Assembly: GCF_000172795.2 (NCBI RefSeq)
Contig: NZ_CP020951.1
Span: forward strand, 248,001-312,000
Length of the DNA stretch: 64,000 nucleotides
Direction: 5' to 3'
Source of the DNA: Rhizobium sp. CIAT894
GTDB lineage: Bacteria > Pseudomonadota > Alphaproteobacteria > Rhizobiales > Rhizobiaceae
Shown: piece by piece, positions 6,755 through 15,411 of the stretch
Position numbering within the stretch: the first letter of the stretch is position 1
How the letters are laid out: each line of letters begins with the position of its first letter
The notes under the pieces: generated by a model
The model's input: only the letters and a program-made list of their open reading frames with translations
What the model was told of the DNA's origin: nothing
The model's database searches: none
Translations under genes and position numbers: made by a program

Positions 6755-9459
6755 GGGAGTTCATCCAGTTTCGGAATGTCGTTGGGTTTCGGCAGGCGGA
6801 TGGTGAAGACGGCGCCCTGGCCGGCCATCCGGTTGCCGGCGGCGATCGTGCCGCCCATCGCCTCGATGAAGCCGCGGCAGATGGAAAGGCCGAGACCGGT
6901 GCCGGCGCGCACCTGATCGCCCTTGCGCACCCGGTAGAAGGTGTCGAAGACGCGGGCGAGATCGGCCGGCGGAATGCCCGGACCTTCATCCGAGACCTGC
7001 ACGACGACGTAGTCGGCATCGGCCCAGCCCTCGATGCGGACCACGGATCCCTCTGGCGCGTATTTCGCGGCATTGTCGAGCAGGTTGAAGATCGCCTGTT
7101 CGAACAGCACCGGATCGACGCGCACCATCGGCAGGTCGGCGGGAATGCGCATCTCGGTCTTGTGGTGCTCGAGGATTTTGGCGGCGCGGCGCAGCGCGCT
7201 GCCGACGATATCGCCGGCATAATGCGGCGCGGAATTCGGCTCCATCGCCCCGGATTCGATCTTGGTCATGTCGAGCAGATTGGCGATGAAGCGGTTGAGG
7301 CGCTCGGACTCGTCGACGACCGTTGAAAGCAGGTCGCTGCGATCCTCCTCCGGCATGGCGGTGAAATAGTCGCGCAGCGTGCCGGCGGCGCCGAGGATTG
7401 CGGCAAGCGGCGTCTTCAGATCGTGCGAGATCGAGGTCAGCAGGGCCGAGCGCAGCCGGTCGGCTTCGGCCGCAAGCCTTGCCCGGTCGACATCGGCGAC
7501 GAGTTGGACGCGTTCGATGGCAAGCGCCGCCTGGTCGGCCAGCGCATCGAGCAGCCGCTGCTGCTCCGGCGTCAGCAGCGGTCCGTCGCGGCGGTCGCTG
7601 TCGAGGCCGATGACGCCGACGGCGGTGCGCCCGGTTCTGAGCGGCACGTAAAGGCGTTTGGCGCCGGGCAGCGTATCGGCGCCGCGGCCGGCGGCATGAT
7701 TGTGCTCCCACGCCCAGCGGGCGGCGGCGATATCGGCATCGTCGAGCGTATCGTCGGGGGGGTAACCGGCCTTGACGGCGATGCTGCCTTCTTCCGGCAG
7801 TAGCAGCACGACGCGGACCTTCAGCATCGAGGCGAGCTGGAAGGCGGTCGCCCAGAGCACGTCGTCGAGCGTGCCGGTGCCGGCGAGTTTCTTGGAGAAG
7901 AGATAGAGATCCTCGGTCGTGCGCGCCCGCTGCCGGGCGGCCGCGGCCTGGCGCTGCACGGTTGCGGTCAGGTTGCTGGCGATGATGGCGACGCCGAGGA
8001 AGAAGAACAGCGCAAGCACGCTTTCCGGATCGCTGATCGTCAGCGTGTAGCGCGGCGGCAGGAAGAAGAAATTGAAGGAGAGCGCGCCCAGAATGCAGCT
8101 GTAGAGCGCCGGCCGCAGGCCGTGGATGACCGCCGAGGTCAGCACCGCCATCAGAAAGACCAGGGCGAGGTTGCGCACGTCGAGCACCTGGTCGAGTACG
8201 ATGCCGACGGCGAGAGCGATGGCGACATAGACGGTCGCGAGCAGGTAGGCCCGGAAATCCAACGGCGGCGCGGTGGCGGCGGCCTTGATGCCGCGCGCCG
8301 TGGTGCCGTCCTTCTCGGTGCCCGAGATGACATGGACGCTGATCTCGCCCGTCTTGCGGATCAGCTCGTCGGTGATCGACCGGCTCCACCAGTCGCGCCA
8401 GCTGGGCTTCTTCGGGGCGCCGATGACGATATGGGTGACGTTGTTGGCACTGGCGTGGCGGACGAGTTCTTCGGCCACCTCGCGGCCGGGGAGGGTGATC
8501 GCCTCGCCGCCGAGCTGTTCGGCAAGCCGCAGCGTAGCGGCGACGGTATCGCGTTCGGCTTCGGAGAGATTGATCGAACGGTTGGTCTCGATATAGACGG
8601 CCGCCCAGGGCGCGCGCAGGCGCGAGGCCATGCGGGCTGCATAGCGCACCAGCGAAGCCGAGCGCGGATGATGGTCGACCGAGACGAGCACACGCTCGCC
8701 TGCCGCCCAGGGGCCCGATATGGCATGGGCCTGCATATGAGTCAGCAACTGGTCGTCGACGCGCTGGGCGGTCTTGCGCAGCGCCAGTTCACGAAGCGCC
8801 GTCAGATTGCCCGGGGTGAAGTAGTTGGTCAGTGCCCGCTCGGCGGTGCGCGGCATGTAGACCTTGCCGTCATGCAGGCGCTTGATGAGATCGTCGGGCG
8901 TCAGATCGATGATCTCGACATCGTCGGCCAGGTCGATGATCGAATCCGGCACCGTCTCGCGCACGCGGATGCGGGTGATCTGCGAGACGACGTCGTTCAG
9001 GCTTTCGACATGCTGGATGTTCAGCGTCGTATAGACGTCGATGCCGCGATCGAGCAATTCCTTGACGTCAAGGTAGCGTTTCGGATGGCGGCTGCCCTCG
9101 GCATTGGTATGGGCGAGTTCGTCGACCAGCACGAGGTCGGGCCGGCGGGCGAGGATGCCGTCGAGGTCCATCTCTTCGAGCACCCGGCCCTTATAGTCGA
9201 TTTCGACGCGGGGGATGATCTCGAAGCCGGCGACCAGCGCCTCGGTCTCCTTGCGGCCATGGGTCTCGACGACGCCGATGACGACATCGAGGCCGTCAGC
9301 GATCTTGGCGCGGCCGGAAATCAGCATCTCATAGGTCTTGCCGACGCCGGGGGCGGCGCCGAGGAAGATTTTCAGACGGCCGCGCGTTTCCGCCCGGGCC
9401 TTTTCGAGAAGCGCATCGGGCGATGGCCTGCCGGCCTGGTCGCGATTGTCGTCTGGCAT
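6751..9459 (-). CDS. kdpD: Osmosensitive K+ channel histidine kinase KdpD
   Basis: Membrane sensor kinase that phosphorylates KdpE on potassium limitation. The N-terminal KdpD domain has a Walker-like GAAPGVGKTYEM motif and is followed by a universal-stress-like segment (about 240-370). Four clustered membrane helices (about 405-500, ending before a QRQAAAARQRARTTED linker) come next, then a GAF-like region and the kinase core with ISHDLKTPL (phospho-His near residue 680), N-box NLLDNAAKYAPEGS and GTGLGLSICRGF. I chose ATG 9459 (902 aa), preceded by GGAAAG and aligning with E. coli KdpD; a GTG at 9495 is the alternative. A 117-bp palindromic repeat separates it from kdpC. Confidence 0.94.
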   Translation of the reverse strand: MPDDNRDQAGRPSPDALLEKARAETRGRLKIFLGAAPGVGKTYEMLISGRAKIADGLDVVIGVVETHGRKETEALVAGFEIIPRVEIDYKGRVLEEMDLDGILARRPDLVLVDELAHTNAEGSRHPKRYLDVKELLDRGIDVYTTLNIQHVESLNDVVSQITRIRVRETVPDSIIDLADDVEIIDLTPDDLIKRLHDGKVYMPRTAERALTNYFTPGNLTALRELALRKTAQRVDDQLLTHMQAHAISGPWAAGERVLVSVDHHPRSASLVRYAARMASRLRAPWAAVYIETNRSINLSEAERDTVAATLRLAEQLGGEAITLPGREVAEELVRHASANNVTHIVIGAPKKPSWRDWWSRSITDELIRKTGEISVHVISGTEKDGTTARGIKAAATAPPLDFRAYLLATVYVAIALAVGIVLDQVLDVRNLALVFLMAVLTSAVIHGLRPALYSCILGALSFNFFFLPPRYTLTISDPESVLALFFFLGVAIIASNLTATVQRQAAAARQRARTTEDLYLFSKKLAGTGTLDDVLWATAFQLASMLKVRVVLLLPEEGSIAVKAGYPPDDTLDDADIAAARWAWEHNHAAGRGADTLPGAKRLYVPLRTGRTAVGVIGLDSDRRDGPLLTPEQQRLLDALADQAALAIERVQLVADVDRARLAAEADRLRSALLTSISHDLKTPLAAILGAAGTLRDYFTAMPEEDRSDLLSTVVDESERLNRFIANLLDMTKIESGAMEPNSAPHYAGDIVGSALRRAAKILEHHKTEMRIPADLPMVRVDPVLFEQAIFNLLDNAAKYAPEGSVVRIEGWADADYVVVQVSDEGPGIPPADLARVFDTFYRVRKGDQVRAGTGLGLSICRGFIEAMGGTIAAGNRMAGQGAVFTIRLPKPNDIPKLDELP

Positions 9460-9498
9460 GCGTGTGGTCTTTCCTGACGGCGAGGCTTGCTCCACTTT

Positions 9499-9615
9499 CC
9501 CTCATCCCTGTGCTCGTCACAGGGATCCAGCAGCGTCGCGTCCGCGACGCTAAGGACTCTTTCACGCGAAAGACTTCGCGTGGCTGGATTCCTGTGACAA
9601 GCACAGGAATGAGGG
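9499..9615. repeat. Intergenic palindromic mosaic element, copy 1 of family A (kdpC-kdpD gap)
   Basis: A 117-bp element with 33-bp terminal inverted repeats (9499-9531 and 9583-9615, three mismatches). Inside are two perfect hairpins: AGCGTCGC/GCGACGCT with loop GTCC (9532-9551) and CACGCGAA/TTCGCGTG with loop AGAC (9563-9582), separated by AAGGACTCTTT. A second copy with different stem sequences but the same plan is at 24571-24706. It resembles published rhizobial intergenic mosaic elements (RIME-type), but I could not verify the assignment. It sits between two genes of one operon and would be transcribed with them. Confidence 0.85.
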
Positions 9616-9637
9616 CGAGGTTGTGGCCCGCCTACCT

Positions 9638-10207
9638 TTACTCAGTCATAGAAGCATCAAGCCTCTGATTCAACGCCAGAACATTGACGGTGGGTTCGCC
9701 GAGAAGGCCGAGTTCGCGGGCCTGGACGGCGCCGTCGACCAGCGCCTTGACCTTGGCTTCATCCAGGTTCCGCGCCTTGGCGACACGAGCCACCTGGAAG
9801 TAGGCGGCCTCCGGCGAAATATGGGGATCGAGGCCGCTGCCCGAGGCGGTGACGAGGTCGGCGGGCACCTGGACAGTCGGGTTTTCCGCCTTGGCCGCCT
9901 CGTAGTCGCTCTTGACGCGGTCGATCAGTTTCTGGCTGGTCGGGCCGAGGTTCGAGCCGCTGGAGGCGGCGGCATTGTAGCCGTCGCCGGCGGCCGAGGG
10001 GCGGCCGTGGAAATATTTGTCCGACGTGAAGGCCTGGCCGATCAGGGTCGAGCCGATCACCTGGCCGTTCTTCTCGACCAGACTGCCGTTCGCTTGGGCG
10101 GGGAAGAGGGCCTGGGCCGCCCCGGTCATGGCGAGCGGGTAGAGAAGGCCGGTGATGGCGGTGGTGGCGACGATCATGACGACGGCCGGACGCAATTCTT
10201 TCAACAT
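9638..10207 (-). CDS. kdpC: Potassium-transporting ATPase subunit C, KdpC
   Basis: The single-span accessory subunit of the KdpFABC potassium pump, which stabilises the complex and raises ATP affinity. It is 189 aa with one N-terminal membrane helix ([19 protein letters not shown], about 9-27) and the family motifs [18 protein letters not shown] (about 56-73) and [17 protein letters not shown] (about 120-136). The start has AAGGAG well placed upstream. It lies 60 bases after kdpB. No other family has this motif combination. Confidence 0.96.
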   Translation of the reverse strand: MLKELRPAVVMIVATTAITGLLYPLAMTGAAQALFPAQANGSLVEKNGQVIGSTLIGQAFTSDKYFHGRPSAAGDGYNAAASSGSNLGPTSQKLIDRVKSDYEAAKAENPTVQVPADLVTASGSGLDPHISPEAAYFQVARVAKARNLDEAKVKALVDGAVQARELGLLGEPTVNVLALNQRLDASMTE

Positions 10208-10267
10208 GTTCTTACTCCTTGGAGTGTTCAGGCGGAGACCGGTTCCGGCGAGGAACCGGGTCTTCCG

Positions 10268-12325
10268 CTAGGCGAGGCCGAGGGCTGCGATGGCCATGTC
10301 GATCGCCTTGATGCCGATGAAGGGAACGAGGATGCCGCCGAGGCCGTAGATCAGCAGGTTGCGTGACAGAAGCGCGCCGGCGCCGATCGGCCGGTAACGC
10401 ACGCCCTTCAGCGACAGCGGGATCAGCGCGATGATGATCAGCGCGTTGAAGATGATCGCCGAGAGGATGGCGCTTTGCGGCGTCGACAGTCCCATGACGT
10501 TGAGCACGCCGAGCTGCGGGTAGAAGGTCAGGAACATCGCCGGGATGATGGCGAAGTATTTGGCGATGTCGTTGGCGATCGAGAAGGTCGTCAGCGCGCC
10601 GCGCGTCATCAGCAGTTGCTTGCCGATCTCGACGATCTCGATGAGCTTGGTCGGGTCGCTATCGAGATCGACCATGTTGCCGGCCTCGCGGGCGGCGACC
10701 GTGCCGGTGTTCATAGCGACGCCGACATCGGCCTGGGCGAGCGCCGGCGCATCGTTGGTGCCGTCGCCGCACATGGCGACCAGCTTGCCCTTGGCCTGCT
10801 CCTCGCGCATCAGCGCCAGTTTCATCTCCGGGGTCGCCTGGGCGAGGAAATCGTCGACGCCGGCCTCGGCGGCGATGGCCGCTGCCGTCAGCGGGTTGTC
10901 GCCCGTGATCATCACGGTGCGGATGCCCATGCGGCGCAGCTCCGTGAAGCGTTCGCGGATGCCACCCTTGACGATATCCTTCAACTGGATGATGCCGAGC
11001 AGCCGGCCGTCGCGGGCGACGGCGAGCGGCGTGCCGCCCGATTTGGCGACCTCGTCGGCGATCGACTGCAGTTCGCGCACGACCTCGCTGCCGTTTTTCG
11101 AAGGCGCGTCGCCATTGACATAGGTCAGCACGGCATCGACCGCACCCTTGCGGATCGCGGCGCCTTCAAGATCGACGCCGCTCATGCGGCTCTGGGCGGT
11201 GAAGGGCACGAAGGTCGCCTTGAGGCTCGCCATGTCGCGGCCGCGGATCGCATATTTCTCCTTGGCGAGCACGACGATGGAACGTCCCTCAGGCGTCTCG
11301 TCGGCCAGCGAGGCAAGCTGGGCGGCGTCGGCAAGATCCTGTTCGGAGACGCCGCGCACCGGGCGGAAGCTCGTCGCCTGGCGGTTGCCGAGGGTGATCG
11401 TGCCCGTCTTGTCGAGCAGCAGCGTATCGACGTCGCCGGCGGCTTCGACGGCGCGGCCGGACATGGCGAGCACGTTGAAGCGGACGAGACGGTCCATGCC
11501 GGCAATGCCGATCGCCGACAGCAGCGCGCCGATCGTCGTCGGGATCAGGGTGACGAAGAGGGCGACGAGCACGATGATCGGGATCGAGCCGCCGGCATAG
11601 ATGGCAAAGCTCGGGATCGTCGCGGTGGCGAGCACGAAGATCAACGTCATGCCGGCCAGCAGAATGTTGAGCGCGATCTCGTTCGGCGTCTTCTGGCGTT
11701 CCGCACCTTCGACCAGCGCGATCATCCGGTCGATGAAAGTCGAGCCGGCGGCGGCGGTGATGCGGACGCGGATCCAGTCGGACAGCACCTGGGTGCCGCC
11801 GGTGACCGCCGAGCGATCGCCGCCGGATTCGCGGATGACCGGGGCGGATTCGCCGGTGATTGCCGCTTCATTGACGGAGGCGACACCTTCGATGACTTCG
11901 CCGTCCGAGGGGATGATGTCGCCGGCCTCGACGAGCACGATATCGCCGACCTTGAGGCTGGTGCCCGGCACCATGCGATAGTCGCTGCCATTGTTGGTCA
12001 GCAGCTTGGCCTGGGTTTCGGTGCGCGCCTTGCGCAGCGAATCCGCCTGCGCCTTGCCGCGGCCTTCGGCGACGGCTTCGGCGAAATTGGCAAAGAGCAC
12101 GGTGAACCAGAGCCAGAGATTGATCTGGAAGGAGAAGCCGAGATTGCCGTTGCCGGCGACGAGGTCGCGTAGAAAGAGCACGGTGGTCAGCACCGAGACC
12201 GTGGCCACCACGAACATGACCGGGTTTCGGGCGAGTGCGCGCGGATCGAGCTTTTTAAAGGCGGCGCCCGCTGCCGGAATGAGGATGCGAGAATCGACGA
12301 TGCTCGCGGATTTTGCCTGGCTCAT
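10268..12325 (-). CDS. kdpB: Potassium-transporting P-type ATPase catalytic subunit KdpB
   Basis: The ATP-hydrolysing subunit of the KdpFABC high-affinity potassium pump. It is 685 aa with the P-type ATPase landmarks in order: actuator motif TGES (157-160), phosphorylation site DKTGT with Asp305, and the hinge [12 protein letters not shown] (about 518-529). The serine of TGES, whose phosphorylation inhibits the E. coli pump, is conserved (Ser160). N-terminal and C-terminal membrane helices frame the cytoplasmic domains. It lies between kdpA and kdpC in the usual order. Confidence 0.97.
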   Translation of the reverse strand: MSQAKSASIVDSRILIPAAGAAFKKLDPRALARNPVMFVVATVSVLTTVLFLRDLVAGNGNLGFSFQINLWLWFTVLFANFAEAVAEGRGKAQADSLRKARTETQAKLLTNNGSDYRMVPGTSLKVGDIVLVEAGDIIPSDGEVIEGVASVNEAAITGESAPVIRESGGDRSAVTGGTQVLSDWIRVRITAAAGSTFIDRMIALVEGAERQKTPNEIALNILLAGMTLIFVLATATIPSFAIYAGGSIPIIVLVALFVTLIPTTIGALLSAIGIAGMDRLVRFNVLAMSGRAVEAAGDVDTLLLDKTGTITLGNRQATSFRPVRGVSEQDLADAAQLASLADETPEGRSIVVLAKEKYAIRGRDMASLKATFVPFTAQSRMSGVDLEGAAIRKGAVDAVLTYVNGDAPSKNGSEVVRELQSIADEVAKSGGTPLAVARDGRLLGIIQLKDIVKGGIRERFTELRRMGIRTVMITGDNPLTAAAIAAEAGVDDFLAQATPEMKLALMREEQAKGKLVAMCGDGTNDAPALAQADVGVAMNTGTVAAREAGNMVDLDSDPTKLIEIVEIGKQLLMTRGALTTFSIANDIAKYFAIIPAMFLTFYPQLGVLNVMGLSTPQSAILSAIIFNALIIIALIPLSLKGVRYRPIGAGALLSRNLLIYGLGGILVPFIGIKAIDMAIAALGLA

Positions 12326-12388
12326 AAGAGACTCCAGCTTGAAACGAGGATGGCGAAGGACCCCGGCGATGCAGGGTCGGGCATCGCC

Positions 12389-14092
12389 TCAGAAGGTTTG
12401 TCCGGCAATCGCGACCAGGTGTTCGACGATCGGGCCGAGGGCCAGCGCCGGGAAGAAGGTCAGGCCGCCGACAATCAGGATGGTGCCAACGAGCAGGCCG
12501 ACGAAGAGCGGGCCGTCGGTCGGGAAGGTGCCTGCCGAGGCCGGAACCGTCTTCTTGACGATCAGCGAGCCGGCGATGGCAAGCGCCGGGATGATCACCA
12601 GGAAGCGGCCGGCGAGCATGCCGATGCCGAGGGTGATGTTGTACCAGGGCGTATTGCCCGTCAGGCCGCCGAAAGCCGAGCCGTTATTGGCCGCAGCCGA
12701 GGTGTAGGCATAGAGGATTTCGGAGAAGCCGTGCGGGCCGGCGGTGCCGACCGAAGCGACGGCCGACGGCAGCACCGTGGCGATCGCGGTGAAGACGAGC
12801 ATGGCGAGCGGCAGGCAGAGGATGGCGAGGACAGCCATTTTCATTTCCTTCGCCTCGATCTTCTTGCCAAGATATTCCGGCGTGCGGCCGACCATCAGGC
12901 CGGCAACGAAGACGGCGACGATAATGAACAGCAGGATGCCGTAGAAGCCGGCGCCGACACCGCCGACGATGATCTCGCCGAGCTGCATGTTGATCAGCGG
13001 AATGAGGCCGCCGAGCGCGGTGAACGAGCCGTGCATCGCGTTGACCGCGCCGCAGGAGGCGGCCGTGGTGATAACCGCAAAGAGCGAGGACAGGGCGACG
13101 CCGAAGCGGACTTCCTTGCCTTCCATATTACCGCCGCCAAGACCGAAGGCGTGCATCAGCGGGTTGCCGGCGGCTTCCGCCCAATAGGTGACGATGACCC
13201 CGGCGAGGAACAGCACGCCCATCGTGGCGAGGATCGCCCAACCCTGGCGCTGATTGCCGACCATGCGGCCGAAGACGTTGGTCAGCGCCGCACCGATCGC
13301 GAAGATCGAAACCATCTGGATGAGGTTGGAGATCGCATCGGGGTTTTCGAACGGATGGGCGGAGTTGGCGTTGAAGAAGCCGCCGCCATTGGTACCGAGC
13401 ATCTTGATCGCAAGCTGCGAGGCGACGGGGCCGACGGCAATCGTCTGCTGTGCGCCTTCGAGTGTCGTTGCATTGACATAGGGGCCGAGCGTTTGCGGCA
13501 CGCCGAGATAGACGAAGACGATGGTCAGCACGATGCAGATCGGCAGCAGGATGTAGAAGGTGCCGCGGATCATATCGACCCAGAAATTACCGATCGCCTT
13601 GCCCGAGGCGCGCGAGAAGGCGCGGATGAAAGCGACCGCGATCGCCATGCCGGTCGCGGCGGACAGGAAGTTCTGCACCGTGAAGCCGGCCATCTGGGTG
13701 AGATACGACATGGTGCTTTCGCCGCCATAGTTCTGCCAGTTGGTATTTGTGGGAAAGCTGACGGCGGTATTGAAGGAAAGGTCCGGCGGAACGGCGGCCA
13801 TGCCGACCGGATTATAGGGCAGGACGTCCTGCAGGCGCAGGAGCGCGTAGAGGACGAGGACGCCGAGCAGGTTGAACATCAGCATCGCGAAGGCATAGGA
13901 GGTCCAATGCTGCTCTTCGCGTTCGCTGGTGCCGGCAATGCGGTAAAGCCCCCGTTCGATCGGAACGAGGACGGGTGACAGGAATGTGCGCTCGCCGTTG
14001 TAGACACGGGTCATGTAACCGCCGAGCGGTTTGACGAGCACGAGGACGATCCCGCAATAAAGCAGGATCTGAAGCCATCCGTTGAGGGTCAT
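12389..14092 (-). CDS. kdpA: Potassium-transporting ATPase channel subunit KdpA
   Basis: The potassium-selective channel subunit of the KdpFABC complex, an SKT-superfamily membrane protein. The 567-aa length is slightly above E. coli KdpA (557). Many membrane segments run from residue 10 to the end. Recognisable family blocks include [19 protein letters not shown] near the N-terminus, [19 protein letters not shown] (filter region, about 115-133), and the [18 protein letters not shown] loop (about 234-251). It begins 69 bases after kdpF and is followed by kdpB after 63 bases. Confidence 0.97.
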   Translation of the reverse strand: MTLNGWLQILLYCGIVLVLVKPLGGYMTRVYNGERTFLSPVLVPIERGLYRIAGTSEREEQHWTSYAFAMLMFNLLGVLVLYALLRLQDVLPYNPVGMAAVPPDLSFNTAVSFPTNTNWQNYGGESTMSYLTQMAGFTVQNFLSAATGMAIAVAFIRAFSRASGKAIGNFWVDMIRGTFYILLPICIVLTIVFVYLGVPQTLGPYVNATTLEGAQQTIAVGPVASQLAIKMLGTNGGGFFNANSAHPFENPDAISNLIQMVSIFAIGAALTNVFGRMVGNQRQGWAILATMGVLFLAGVIVTYWAEAAGNPLMHAFGLGGGNMEGKEVRFGVALSSLFAVITTAASCGAVNAMHGSFTALGGLIPLINMQLGEIIVGGVGAGFYGILLFIIVAVFVAGLMVGRTPEYLGKKIEAKEMKMAVLAILCLPLAMLVFTAIATVLPSAVASVGTAGPHGFSEILYAYTSAAANNGSAFGGLTGNTPWYNITLGIGMLAGRFLVIIPALAIAGSLIVKKTVPASAGTFPTDGPLFVGLLVGTILIVGGLTFFPALALGPIVEHLVAIAGQTF

Positions 14093-14161
14093 GGAGGTAA
14101 ACTTTCAATACCCGGCTGGCTCCCGGTCGCGCGTGAGCGACATCAGAAGCGCCGGTTCTCT

Positions 14162-14251
14162 TTAAAAGCGTTCTGGGCGAAGGAGAGCGTAGGTGAGGTA
14201 AACGGTGAGAAACACGGTTACGGCACCGCTCAAGAGATAATCGAGGGTCAT
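14162..14251 (-). CDS. kdpF: Potassium-transporting ATPase small subunit KdpF
   Basis: A 29-aa single-helix protein that stabilises the KdpFABC complex in the inner membrane. It reads MTLDYLLSGAVTVFLTVY then LTYALLRPERF. The short acidic start, the one hydrophobic helix and the ending YALLRPERF are typical of KdpF. A CGGAGAAACGACG ribosome-binding region precedes the ATG. It lies directly upstream of kdpA. It is too short for most automatic gene calls but is clearly real by position and sequence. Confidence 0.93.
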   Translation of the reverse strand: MTLDYLLSGAVTVFLTVYLTYALLRPERF

Positions 14252-14265
14252 CGTCGTTTCTCCGG

Positions 14266-14349
14266 TCACAGCCTGTCGCAGGCTCTGGTGTAGGCAAAGC
14301 ACAGCGCGAAGAATATGATCGCGGTGCCAAGCAGAATGATATCCATCAT
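14266..14349 (-). CDS. 27-aa membrane peptide encoded at the head of the kdp operon
   Basis: A small frame directly upstream of kdpF, starting ATGATG at 14349 with AGGAG nine bases upstream, and stopping 14 bases before kdpF. The peptide is MMDIILLGTAIIFFALCF followed by AYTRACDRL: one membrane helix and a short basic cytoplasmic tail with two cysteines. From memory, very similar unannotated peptides precede kdpF in other alphaproteobacteria, but I could not check. Its place suggests an extra small partner of KdpFABC; the alternative is a leader peptide tuning kdpF translation. Confidence 0.65.
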   Translation of the reverse strand: MMDIILLGTAIIFFALCFAYTRACDRL

Positions 14350-14384
14350 GATCGTGACTCCTGTTGCTTTCTTGGAGTCAGACA

Positions 14385-14425
14385 AGACAAAGGGCGCCCC
14401 TCCCTTGGAAGGGCCGCCTTTCATG
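14385..14425 (-). promoter_or_regulatory. Hairpin in the kdp leader
   Basis: An imperfect stem (AAAGGGCGCCC with GGGCCGCCTTT, nine of eleven paired) lies in the untranslated leader between the candidate KdpE box and the first small frame of the kdp operon. It may be a 5'-UTR structure. There is no sequence match to a known potassium or c-di-AMP riboswitch that I can recognise. Confidence 0.3.
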
Positions 14426-14515
14426 CTTTCTGGCGTGGAGAGGATCGTTCGATCTCTCGGGCATGAATATGGAGCCGAAGGCCATAAAGGTTCGAGACGG
14501 GCGGGGGTCCGTCAA

Positions 14516-14532
14516 TATAAAAATCTTATAAA
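14516..14532 (-). promoter_or_regulatory. Candidate KdpE binding site upstream of the kdp operon
   Basis: On the minus strand this reads TTTATA, five bases (AGATT), TTTATA: two direct 6-bp half-sites in 17 bp. The E. coli KdpE site has the same arrangement (TTTATA, five bases, TTTACA). It is followed at once on the minus strand by TTGACG (14510-14515), a plausible -35 element. This is where KdpE sits relative to the E. coli kdp promoter. No clear -10 was found. The site is 167 bases upstream of the first small frame and just beyond the copC-like stop. Confidence 0.6.
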
Positions 14533-14551
14533 TGCTTTTCAGCGAACGGGC

Positions 14552-14914
14552 TCAAGGATCGACCCGGAACCGGTATTGGCCTTCGGCGCTGCGGCCGTCC
14601 ATCGAGAGGACGCGCCAGTCGACCGTATAGAGGCCGGGCGCCATGGCAGGATCGAGCGGAATCTTGAAGATCGATCCCTCGGGACCGGAGAGAAACGGCT
14701 TGCCGGTGGGCAGCGCCGTACCCTCGGCATTGAGCAGCACGGCCGTCGAACGGGCAAGATCGACCGGGCCGGTGAAGGTGAGTTCGAGGTTGGCCGGCGC
14801 CAACCTTACTTCCTGCTGCTGCGGCGGAAGAGAGGCTTGTTCCAGGGCCGCAGACGCCTCACTTGCGATGAAGAGAAGGGAGACAAACAGACAGAATGAC
14901 GCGATCGACTTCAT
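14552..14914 (-). CDS. CopC-domain periplasmic protein lacking the usual copper histidines
   Basis: A small exported protein of the CopC/YobA fold, about 120 aa. A signal peptide (MKSIASFCLFVSLLFIASEASA) is followed by a beta-rich domain with the family block VDWRVLSMDGRSAEGQYRF near the C-terminus. Known CopC proteins start the mature chain with His and carry DGH in the late strand, both Cu(II) ligands. Here the mature chain starts ALEQASLPP and the motif is DGR, so Cu(II) binding in the usual way is unlikely. ATG 14914 has AAGGAAG upstream and gives a clean signal peptide, so I preferred it to ATGs further upstream. No copper genes are adjacent; it is tail-on to the kdp promoter. Confidence 0.75.
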   Translation of the reverse strand: MKSIASFCLFVSLLFIASEASAALEQASLPPQQQEVRLAPANLELTFTGPVDLARSTAVLLNAEGTALPTGKPFLSGPEGSIFKIPLDPAMAPGLYTVDWRVLSMDGRSAEGQYRFRVDP

Positions 14915-14991
14915 GATGGTCTTCCTTATCGTGCCGACCCGCATGTGCCCGGAGCCGTCATGCTTCCGTGACGCCATGCCGACGCATCACT

Positions 14992-15174
14992 TTAACGCTG
15001 CGGGGGAGGATTTCGATCCCTAGTTTTTGCGATAACGCGCGCCGGCCGCGGCCGGGGACCTTTCGGCAGCGCGGCGATCAGATCCACAAGCCGCTGCCAG
15101 AATTGCCGGATTGACCTTGATATCGTCGGGCCGGAAGACCGCTTTCCGCCGGCATTGTCGTGATCGTTCTTCAT
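14992..15174 (-). CDS. Possible small basic protein, 60 aa, unknown
   Basis: An open frame of 60 aa starting MKNDHDNAGGKRSSGPT, rich in Arg, Lys and Pro, with a central amphipathic stretch (RQFWQRLVDLIAALPKG). AGAGAG precedes the ATG at a fair distance. No family recognised, and codon use is only mildly biased. It lies alone in the 497-base gap between the CopC-like gene and the plus-strand dehydrogenase. The remainder of that gap (15175-15411) holds the dehydrogenase promoter and nothing else I can identify. Confidence 0.3.
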   Translation of the reverse strand: MKNDHDNAGGKRSSGPTISRSIRQFWQRLVDLIAALPKGPRPRPARVIAKTRDRNPPPQR

Positions 15175-15411
15175 CGCTCTCTGCCTGTCCTCATGGTCTG
15201 GATCTCGAATGCAAAATGTACTCTCCGATGGCCCCGGCTGGAATCATACGGAGGTCTTGGAAGGCAAATCTTTCGGATTATGGAAAATGGGCATTTCATC
15301 ATATGTTGAGCAAAAGCTTGGTCTCAACGATTGAATTGCCGCGCCTTACAGTCTTATAGTCGCTTCAACGGCACGCGATGAACCGCGGGGCAATAGGGAA
15401 GGAAACCGATC

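Noticed and set aside
9499..9615. Reading the palindromic element as a factor-independent terminator of kdpC
   Set aside because: No T-run follows the hairpins on the minus strand, and kdpD-kdpE continue downstream; the element also recurs elsewhere, so a repeat is the better explanation.
10475..12172. Plus-strand frame of 565 aa
   Set aside because: Antisense shadow of kdpB.
12350..13978. Plus-strand frame of 542 aa
   Set aside because: Antisense shadow of kdpA.
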